Shown here: positions 1 through 5,207 of the stretch, piece after piece
Layout of the letters: each line of letters opens with the position of its first letter
Numbering within the stretch: position 1 is the stretch's first letter
Origin: Bacilli bacterium
Lineage (GTDB): Bacteria; Bacillota_I; Bacilli_A; RF39; UBA660
Assembly (NCBI GenBank): GCA_017550205.1
Contig: JAFZPS010000049.1
Coordinates: forward strand, 1 to 5,295
DNA length: 5,295 nt
Reading direction: 5' to 3'
Notes under the pieces: generated by a model
Database searches by the model: none
What the model saw: the letters and a program-made list of their open reading frames with translations, nothing else
Told to the model about the DNA's origin: nothing
Position numbers and translations under genes: made by a program

Positions 1-192
1 ATAATTATATTTCTTATTATCATCCATTTTTAATTTCTTTATTTCAAACATAATAAAAACTATTAAGGCTACTGTAATAACACTTAAAACTATTAAATAA
101 TCAAGCATCTTAAAATAGAATAACCCTAAGTCTATTCCTATCAATAACACAAGTAATAATATTAAAATAATTAATTTTATTTTATTATTCAT
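1..192 (-). CDS. Small two-helix membrane protein, 5' part only
   Basis: This reading frame is open from an ATG at 192 to the left edge, giving 64 residues with no stop, so the C-terminus lies outside the window. The visible part starts MNNKIK and then has two strongly hydrophobic stretches, at about residues 7-28 and 31-50, joined by a very short turn near K28-D31. A Lys-rich segment (EIKKLKMDDNKK) follows and is probably cytoplasmic. The start is fixed by AAAGGAG at 206-200, seven bases from the ATG. Only 14 bases separate it from the stop of the signal peptidase gene upstream, so it is very likely co-transcribed and translationally linked. I do not recognise a family. Its position suggests a membrane partner of the peptidase or of fibre assembly, but nothing in the visible residues proves this. 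That it is a gene is well supported; its function is unknown. Confidence 0.75.
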   Translation of the reverse strand, partial: MNNKIKLIILILLLVLLIGIDLGLFYFKMLDYLIVLSVITVALIVFIMFEIKKLKMDDNKKYNY

Positions 193-206
193 GCTTTAAC
201 TCCTTT

Positions 207-1355
207 TTATTTTGATAATTCTTTAAGATATATACTAGGTATAGCAATATACTTTATCTTTAATCTTACTACTCCCTTAATCTTCTTATATGTTACTTTA
301 TAAGTATCTACACTCTTATTAGCATCACCTTTAGTAACATATATTTTTTCTTTATTATCATCTTTTTTTATTTCTACTATTCTATGGATTATTATTTTTC
401 CATTTATAGAATTATTATAAGCAATTACATCTCCTACTTTTAATTCTCTATAACCTTCAAGTTTTCTAATAATAACAGCATCACCTTTACTTATAGTAGG
501 AAGCATTGAATTAGATGCAACCCCTAATATTGTATAAGTAAATATTCCTGATACTAAATAAATAAATATTATTAAAACACTAATTAAAAATATATTTACT
601 ATTGATACTCTAGATTTTTTATTATTTTTAACAATTGCTTCATTATAACTATCAACTGTAATTGAAATATATATAAATGATAATATAGGTAAACATATTT
701 TAATCATTGAATTTAAATAATCACTAAAAGCAGGAACTAATGGTACAAATAGTATATAAGTATCAATTAATAATCTATATACTATAGTTGATCTTAATCC
801 CCCATGTTTTGTTAAATATGTTAAAAATATGTTTTTAATTATTATTGGTATTATTATTATAGTTGTATATTTAAAAGCACTAGTAACTGCTAATAAATAT
901 CTAAATCTCATACTTATAAATATTTCAAATATAGTTAATGCTATTGTTGTAATTACAATTTCACTTTTACTTCTTGTAGAACATACTACATATCTATATA
1001 TTTCTGTTCCTATTACTATAACAATAGGCATAAATATATTATTAATTAATAATAATGGACTAGTCGAATAAACATTTTTATTAAATCCAATTACCAATCC
1101 ACATAAATATGTAATAAGGAAATATGCAATTACCATTATTATTGTTTTATATAAAACTAATTTTTTTAGTCTATTTGCATTATCTTTTCTAAAACCAAAC
1201 AATAATATAGATAGAAACATAACAATTAAAATGAGTGAGGCAGATAATGACTCAGAGTATTTTAATAAATTATTTAATATAAGTGTTTGATAAATAATAA
1301 TATAGATAATTAATATTAAACTTAATATAACACTCTTAAACTTTTCTTTTACCAC
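207..1355 (-). CDS. SipW/ER-type signal peptidase I (family S26) with long multi-pass N-terminal domain
   Basis: This is a membrane signal peptidase that would cut signal peptides from exported proteins on the outer face of the membrane. The catalytic part is at the C-terminal end of the 382 residues. A helix at about 250-277 leads into SNSMLPTI, with the nucleophile Ser283 in the S-M-x-P box. GDVIAYNN (308-315) comes next, then HRIVEI with His324 where bacterial LepB-type enzymes have Lys, then TKGDANKSVD with Asp344 and Asp350. Ser-His-Asp is the pattern of SipW and eukaryotic ER peptidases. Residues 1-249 are unusual: I count roughly eight hydrophobic segments (about 8-28, 38-55, 68-90, 99-118, 131-149, 161-180, 193-210, 216-235), whereas SipW is about 190 residues in total. 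The start is GTG at 1355, nine bases after GGAG at 1368-1365. The gene follows a TasA-like subunit gene by 82 bases, and that subunit and the 993-residue protein encoded upstream carry SipW-type signal peptides, so both are its likely substrates. The role of the N-terminal domain is unknown. Confidence 0.9.
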   Translation of the reverse strand: MVKEKFKSVILSLILIIYIIIYQTLILNNLLKYSESLSASLILIVMFLSILLFGFRKDNANRLKKLVLYKTIIMVIAYFLITYLCGLVIGFNKNVYSTSPLLLINNIFMPIVIVIGTEIYRYVVCSTRSKSEIVITTIALTIFEIFISMRFRYLLAVTSAFKYTTIIIIPIIIKNIFLTYLTKHGGLRSTIVYRLLIDTYILFVPLVPAFSDYLNSMIKICLPILSFIYISITVDSYNEAIVKNNKKSRVSIVNIFLISVLIIFIYLVSGIFTYTILGVASNSMLPTISKGDAVIIRKLEGYRELKVGDVIAYNNSINGKIIIHRIVEIKKDDNKEKIYVTKGDANKSVDTYKVTYKKIKGVVRLKIKYIAIPSIYLKELSK

Positions 1356-1364
1356 TAATTCTAA

Positions 1365-1372
1365 CTCCTTTC
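1365..1372 (-). promoter_or_regulatory. Ribosome binding site for the signal peptidase gene (GTG start)
   Basis: The minus strand reads GAAAGGAG here, nine bases before GTG at 1355. No ATG or TTG offers a better placed start, so this site decides the GTG. Its first base is also the last base of the 3' arm of the large hairpin at 1372-1417, so folding of that hairpin could influence ribosome access. Confidence 0.75.
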
Positions 1373-1417
1373 TATCTGATATACATACTCAGATATCCAA
1401 ATATGCATATCAAATAG
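1372..1417 (-). promoter_or_regulatory. 21-pair RNA hairpin directly before the signal peptidase ribosome site
   Basis: Read as minus-strand RNA, bases 1417-1397 pair with 1372-1392 without a mismatch or bulge, leaving an AUAU loop at 1396-1393. Sixteen pairs are Watson-Crick and five are G-U (1413/1376, 1406/1383, 1401/1388, 1399/1390, 1398/1391). The plus-strand transcript would have A-C mismatches at those five places, so the fold favours the sense RNA. No U-tract follows; instead GAAAGGAG begins at its foot. A shorter alternative stem can form between UAUCUGA and UCAGAUA using the same 3' arm. Likely roles are an RNase III or other processing site, protection of the upstream subunit mRNA, or tuning of peptidase translation. 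The structure is seen; the role is inferred. Confidence 0.6.
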
Positions 1418-1438
1418 AAAGACACTTAAATGTCTTCC
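1417..1438 (-). terminator. Short hairpin at the stop of the TasA-like gene, possible weak attenuator
   Basis: The minus strand has GGAAGACA, a UUUAAG loop, then UGUCUUUC, which makes an eight-pair stem with one G-U. The 5' arm starts at the last base of the UAG stop. UAUUUGAU follows instead of a real U-run, so at best it is a leaky terminator. That could give much subunit mRNA and little peptidase mRNA. Its last base overlaps the first base of the larger hairpin at 1372-1417, so the two stems are stacked back to back or compete for one pair. Confidence 0.4.
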
Positions 1439-2010
1439 TATGATGGTGCATTAACTTGTTCAAATGCTACACCAATCTGTAAGTTACCAGACACAATACT
1501 GTTTGGTAACGTTGTAACATCACTATTATATTGTGCTACTACATGCATTGTTTTAGTAGCAGTATTTCCTGTTGGCGTAAGAATATCATTCTTAGCTAAT
1601 CCACTATAAGTTATTGTAACTAAACCTGTTAAACTTTCAGGTACAGTTGTAGTTATATCAGTACATTTTGCATATAATGTTCCAGCATTTGTTACATCAA
1701 CATCAAATTCATATTTATCACCTGGTTTTTTAAATGAAATATTAAATTCAATATTTAAGTCATCTGCAGTATTTGATGGTGTTGTAGTTAACTCTTTAAT
1801 TGCTGCAGCTGAAGTAACTGTTATTTCAGAATTACTAGCACCAGCATTTCTTAAATTAGTAAAATGTACATCCCAAGTTTCAGCAGTTATATTAGTAATA
1901 CCTTTAATTAATAGATTTGAATCCATTAAAGCATAACCAATACCAATCAAAGCTACTAAAACTAATAATACTATAATTAATATACTTCTTTTTCCTTCAT
2001 TTCTTCTCAT
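1438..2010 (-). CDS. TasA/camelysin-like secreted subunit with SipW-type signal peptide
   Basis: The 190-residue product begins with a basic segment (MRRNEGKR) and a hydrophobic core (about 10-27) ending GIGYA, the probable cut site after Ala27. It continues with LMDSNLLIKG and TAETWDVHF. This layout, a signal peptide leading into a beta strand with (N/D)LxIxG and W-x-(V/I)-x-F, is typical of SipW-dependent substrates such as TasA and CalY. The mature part (about 160 residues, one cysteine at 116) looks like a single all-beta domain, with IEFNISF and YEFDVDVTNAGTL at about 87-112. It has no second membrane helix and no wall-sorting signal. The ATG is set by GAGGAGGTG at 2024-2016, and an in-frame TGA upstream excludes an earlier start. 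The signal peptidase gene follows in the same orientation. By analogy with TasA it may polymerise into an extracellular fibre. The family assignment rests on motifs and context, and the metalloprotease activity claimed for camelysin cannot be inferred. Confidence 0.8.
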   Translation of the reverse strand: MRRNEGKRSILIIVLLVLVALIGIGYALMDSNLLIKGITNITAETWDVHFTNLRNAGASNSEITVTSAAAIKELTTTPSNTADDLNIEFNISFKKPGDKYEFDVDVTNAGTLYAKCTDITTTVPESLTGLVTITYSGLAKNDILTPTGNTATKTMHVVAQYNSDVTTLPNSIVSGNLQIGVAFEQVNAPS

Positions 2011-2015
2011 TAATT

Positions 2016-2024
2016 CACCTCCTC
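2016..2024 (-). promoter_or_regulatory. Strong ribosome binding site of the TasA-like gene
   Basis: GAGGAGGTG on the minus strand is a near-perfect anti-16S match, with its AGGAGG core seven bases from the ATG at 2010. It is longer than the peptidase site (GAAAGGAG before a GTG), consistent with an abundant subunit and a scarcer enzyme from the same transcript. Confidence 0.75.
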
Positions 2025-2058
2025 ATTTTTCATTACTCAGATTATTAAAATCAATAAT

Positions 2059-2086
2059 AATATATACATAGAAATAGTTTTCACAA
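2059..2086 (-). promoter_or_regulatory. Candidate sigma-A-type promoter for the TasA-like gene and peptidase operon
   Basis: On the minus strand TTGTGA (2086-2081) lies 16 bases before TATATT (2064-2059). These match the -35 and -10 consensus at four and five of six positions. Transcription would start near 2052 and give a leader of about 40 bases that includes the strong ribosome site. A promoter is needed here because a terminator closes the upstream gene at 2195-2224. In such AT-rich DNA similar boxes arise by chance. A second possible -35 (TTGAAA near 2143) lacks a well-spaced -10. Confidence 0.4.
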
Positions 2087-2194
2087 AGTAGTACTCATTA
2101 AGCACAAAACACTACACCTATTATGTATAGCATAACATTTTTCAATATAAATTCATAGAAGTAAAAGTCGAATAATGTCTAATCAGTGTAAAGT

Positions 2195-2224
2195 AAAAAA
2201 GTTCCCATTTTCATGAGAACTTTT
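2195..2224 (-). terminator. Rho-independent terminator of the 993-residue protein gene
   Basis: One base past the TAA stop, the minus strand reads AAAA, then GTTCTCAT, a GAAA loop, ATGGGAAC and TTTTTT. The core stem has eight pairs (one G-U) and extends to twelve through the flanking A and U runs. The six-T tail ends at 2195. Because A-runs and T-runs flank both sides, it could also stop transcription coming from the left. It separates the giant protein gene from the subunit-peptidase operon. Confidence 0.85.
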
Positions 2225-2225
2225 A

Positions 2226-5207
2226 TTATTCTATTATTTTTAATTTAAATGGATTACCCTGTGTACCAGTACCACTACCTACAATCTTAACACTTGTTTT
2301 CAAATAAACTGTAGGACGAACAGATAAGCTTGACTTTGCAAGACCAGTTGATATATAACCATACTTATTTATAGTAAGGATAGAATCAGAGAAAGTTTGA
2401 CCCGCACGAGGTGTGAATGACCATGCATCTGAATCACTATTAAACAACCAATCATTATCTCTACAATCAGTGTAATCTTTCCAAGTATCTCTTCCACTAT
2501 AATTTGCATTGTGCATTCCTAAACACGTACTTCTACTATACGTATTGCCACCAGCTGTTGCATATGCATAGTCAGATGGATACATAAGCCCAACTTTACC
2601 TTGCCATGTAGTTATTCCATTAAGCCCATCCATACAAAAATTAGCATCATAGTCACAACCATTACCAATATTATTTGAGCGCTCAATATTATATAAATTA
2701 TTTGCCGTCGCCGGCACTGTAACTACAAAAATAGATATTAGATCTGCCGAAGCTGGGTTACTTCCCAAATTCCATGTATGATTTTCTATCATATTTTTTG
2801 CTGAAGTAGTTTGTAATCCTGTACTACTAAAATCACAACTAGATGTTTGATAATTTGCATTAGTATAACAAAGTCCGCTAGAAGCATTCCAATATAAACT
2901 ATTGTTAACTGAATCTGTTTCGTAATCATCATTACTATTTGAACCACAATTATCTCCACTAATAGTTCCAACGCATTTTAAATCTGTATTAGTTTCATAT
3001 CCAGGGTTTAATAATTTCATTAAATCTGAACCATTATAAATTGAACCATCTGATTTATATGTAGTTTGTCCCCAAACATTTATACCATTTCCACTATTAG
3101 TAGTAAGACTAGCACTATCAAATGTATAATTTCCAATAGAGTCTTGAACTATTTTTAACCTACCATCAAACACTCCAATAATTCTCCATGTTTGATTATT
3201 GAAACTTACATAGTTGTCTGGATCTGCTCCTATAAATCTTAAATTATTATCGGGATCATCATCAGCTATACTTGTATTTAATGTATTAAGTGCCCTAATT
3301 CTTGTTTCAGGGTCATATACTTGTAACCAATGAGCATATACCGTCACATTTGCTGTTGGAGTATATGAACTAGTAATCTTTGTTCCACCAGATACTGCTG
3401 TATACCATCCATCAAATGTTTTACCTGTTGGTGCTATTGGTGTTGGAAGTGTACCAATATTACTTCCACTATCAACTTGTTTTGATGTTGGTTCTATAGC
3501 ACCACCATTAGCATCAAATGTTACTGTATGTACATCAGACAAATCACGAAGTACGAACGGAGTAGCTTGCTTACCATTACCTTCATTAGTAAAAACAACA
3601 TTTGTTTTTAAATAAACTGTAGGACGAACACCATCTACTCTTGATGAGGCCATACTAGTTCTTACATATTTTCCATTTACATCAATGACAGAATAAGCAC
3701 CTTCAGTAAATGAATAAGGAGCAATAGTAAAATTATTATCTTCACTACCTAACCAGTCATTATCGCCACATTCAGCATATGTATTTCCCCAACCTATATA
3801 ATCAGTACTGTATCCTCCAACATAATTAGTTAGACAATCATTTCTATTATATGCATTTCCGCCACCTGTTGCATATGCATAATCTGATGGATACATAAGT
3901 CCTACTTTACCTTGCCATCTTGTTGTTCTTTCGACCGTATCAGTGCAGTTTTTCCCACTATCACATTGCTTACCACCATTATTTGAACGCTCCGCATTAT
4001 ATAAAAGACTTGCTGTCGCTGTACCTGTAGTAATTAGATTTTCTGAAGCATCAGTACTCCCTAAATACCACGTAACATTATCAATCATGCTTTTACTATT
4101 TGCATCACTTAATCCTGTTGAAGTAAAATCACAACTGCTTACATCATAATTGGCAAATGTGTAACATAATCCACTTGTTGCATTCCAATATAAACTATTA
4201 TTAACTAATCCCGTAGAGTATTGAGAATCACTATTATTACCACAATTATAACTCATATCAGAAAAGCTAAGCTCCACTTTTTTATTGCATTTTAAATCTG
4301 TATTAGTTTCATATCCAGGATTTAATAATTTCATCAAATCTGCTCCAGTATATCCACTATTGTTTGGTCCCCATTGGTTAACTCCCCAGCTATCATTAAC
4401 ATCACGTTTAGAAGTATCCCAAGCGTAGTTTCCTATCGATTCTTGTATTAGTTTTAATCTACCATCAAAGACACCAATGATTCTCCATTTTTGATTATTA
4501 AACCATACATAGTTATCTGGATTAGCTCCTATAAATCTTAAATTATGATCTGGATCATCATCAGCTATACTTGTTCCTAAAGTATTAAGACTTCTAATCA
4601 TAGTTTCAGGGTCATATGAACGAGATTGCATATTATTATTTGCTTTAATATAATTTACAGTTACTCCTAGATTTGTATTTAAATCATTTTGTAATTCACT
4701 TTTACATTTTACTTTTACTTTTATTTTTTCAGTTCCACCATTTTTTAATAATTGGTCATATTGTGCTATAGGCATCCCATCAGAATAGGTTACAGTAAAA
4801 TCAAGATAATTAGAATTACCAGTTAATCCTTCTTTAATAACTTCATTTAACATTGCATCAATAGTACCATTATTTATTACATCAACAGTAAATTCATAGT
4901 AATCATCTATTTCATGAAATGTAATACCAAAACTAATAGATTTACCATCTTGACCTACAGTAGGAGGTTGCAATACTCTAGCACATTCTTCATTATTTTC
5001 ACATGAATCTAAATGTGTTACGTCTTCCACTATTGAATTATCTAAAAAACGAATACCCCAAACATTCTTTGAGGCTATAGCTAATCCACCAATAGTTAAA
5101 TCTTGACTTAAATATGCATATCCAACATTAATGAATATACCAAGTATTAATATCGCTAATACCATCAATACCTTAGGACTTATTCTTCGGATTCTAAATC
5201 TCATCAT
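2226..5207 (-). CDS. Large secreted modular protein: SipW-type signal, TasA-like domain, two Cys-rich modules, InlB-type repeat
   Basis: The 993-residue product starts with a basic segment and a hydrophobic core (about 13-31) ending NVGYA, followed by YLSQDLTIGG and NVWGIRF. This is the same SipW-type pattern as in the 190-residue subunit. Residues 32-197 resemble that subunit throughout (YEFTVDVINNGTIDA at 104-118 against YEFDVDVTNAGTLYA). Module A (198-555) and module B (631-993) are copies: their first 67 residues match at 55 positions, including SIADDDPD, WRIIGVFDGRLK, LMKLLNPGYETNTDLKC, KVGLMYPSDYAYAT and VRPTVYLKT. The WRIIGV...VRP layout recalls DUF6273-type extracellular domains, a tentative link. 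An InlB/Flg_new-type beta repeat (560-627: VTFDANGG, FDGWYT, YAHW) joins them. Each module has eight cysteines in four like-spaced pairs. No LPXTG, C-terminal helix or other anchor is visible. ATG at 5207 fits AGGAGG at 5220-5215 (seven bases); a second ATG at 5204 is too far away. The likely role is surface adhesion or fibre tip; substrate unknown. Confidence 0.85.
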   Translation of the reverse strand: MMRFRIRRISPKVLMVLAILILGIFINVGYAYLSQDLTIGGLAIASKNVWGIRFLDNSIVEDVTHLDSCENNEECARVLQPPTVGQDGKSISFGITFHEIDDYYEFTVDVINNGTIDAMLNEVIKEGLTGNSNYLDFTVTYSDGMPIAQYDQLLKNGGTEKIKVKVKCKSELQNDLNTNLGVTVNYIKANNNMQSRSYDPETMIRSLNTLGTSIADDDPDHNLRFIGANPDNYVWFNNQKWRIIGVFDGRLKLIQESIGNYAWDTSKRDVNDSWGVNQWGPNNSGYTGADLMKLLNPGYETNTDLKCNKKVELSFSDMSYNCGNNSDSQYSTGLVNNSLYWNATSGLCYTFANYDVSSCDFTSTGLSDANSKSMIDNVTWYLGSTDASENLITTGTATASLLYNAERSNNGGKQCDSGKNCTDTVERTTRWQGKVGLMYPSDYAYATGGGNAYNRNDCLTNYVGGYSTDYIGWGNTYAECGDNDWLGSEDNNFTIAPYSFTEGAYSVIDVNGKYVRTSMASSRVDGVRPTVYLKTNVVFTNEGNGKQATPFVLRDLSDVHTVTFDANGGAIEPTSKQVDSGSNIGTLPTPIAPTGKTFDGWYTAVSGGTKITSSYTPTANVTVYAHWLQVYDPETRIRALNTLNTSIADDDPDNNLRFIGADPDNYVSFNNQTWRIIGVFDGRLKIVQDSIGNYTFDSASLTTNSGNGINVWGQTTYKSDGSIYNGSDLMKLLNPGYETNTDLKCVGTISGDNCGSNSNDDYETDSVNNSLYWNASSGLCYTNANYQTSSCDFSSTGLQTTSAKNMIENHTWNLGSNPASADLISIFVVTVPATANNLYNIERSNNIGNGCDYDANFCMDGLNGITTWQGKVGLMYPSDYAYATAGGNTYSRSTCLGMHNANYSGRDTWKDYTDCRDNDWLFNSDSDAWSFTPRAGQTFSDSILTINKYGYISTGLAKSSLSVRPTVYLKTSVKIVGSGTGTQGNPFKLKIIE
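2229..3317 (-). repeat. Module B, second copy of the Cys-rich extracellular module
   Basis: This covers residues 631-993 of the large secreted protein. It begins YDPET-IR-LNTL and ends with VRPTVYLKT and a G-rich turn before NPFKLK. Its cysteines pair by spacing as 745/754, 780/791, 851/858 and 895/915. Some stretches are nearly identical in DNA to module A, offset by about 1.3 kb: 2973-3028 against 4287-4342 (54 of 56 bases), and 3226-3275 against 4525-4574 (48 of 50). Segment lengths between the conserved blocks differ slightly, so this is a diverged tandem duplication and not a fresh one. Confidence 0.85.
3327..3539 (-). repeat. InlB-type (Flg_new, Listeria-Bacteroides) beta repeat between the two modules
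   Basis: Residues about 557-627 carry the hallmarks of this small beta-grasp-like repeat: HTVTFDANGG, a GSNIGTLPTP turn, GKTFDGWYT, GTKI, and VTVYAHW at the end. Normally such repeats come in tandem arrays as stalks of surface proteins. Here there is one copy, apparently used as a spacer or rigid linker between modules A and B. Confidence 0.85.
3543..4616 (-). repeat. Module A, first copy of the Cys-rich extracellular module
   Basis: This covers residues 198-555 of the large secreted protein, right after its TasA-like domain. It begins YDPETMIRSL and ends with VRPTVYLKT, a Gly-Asn-rich turn and TPFVL. Cysteines fall in pairs 307/322, 348/359, 415/421 and 458/480, each matched in module B. 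The Asp-rich ADDDPD (215-220) could bind a cation, but this is only suggested by composition. Confidence 0.85.

Noticed and set aside
829..1071. Plus-strand open frame of 80 residues, very hydrophobic
   Set aside because: It is antisense to membrane helices of the signal peptidase, whose AT-rich codons give Ile/Leu/Val-rich complement. It has no ribosome site, and the minus-strand gene is certain.
1372..1417. Reading the 21-pair stem as an intrinsic terminator
   Set aside because: The stem is AT-rich and is followed by AAAGGAG, not a U-run, and the peptidase gene downstream would need a promoter that the 82-base spacer does not obviously provide.
2789..2971. Minus-strand open frame of 60 residues in another frame
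   Set aside because: It lies wholly inside module B of the large secreted protein, where homology to module A fixes the true frame.
3423..3449. LPTP...APTG resembling an LPXTG sorting signal
   Set aside because: It does not match LPXTG, lies in the middle of the protein inside the InlB-type repeat, and is not followed by a hydrophobic helix and basic tail.
3943..4149. Plus-strand open frame of 68 residues
   Set aside because: It is antisense to module A, has no ribosome site and resembles no protein I know.
2229..4616. CRISPR array or mobile-element explanation for the repeated DNA
   Set aside because: The repeats are in-frame coding copies within one gene, about 1.3 kb apart, with mostly silent or conservative differences. 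No transposase, terminal inverted repeats or regularly spaced short repeats are present.
207..5207. Mycoplasma-type code with TGA as tryptophan
   Set aside because: The long frames run without any internal TGA, and their many tryptophans are all TGG, so the standard bacterial code fits.
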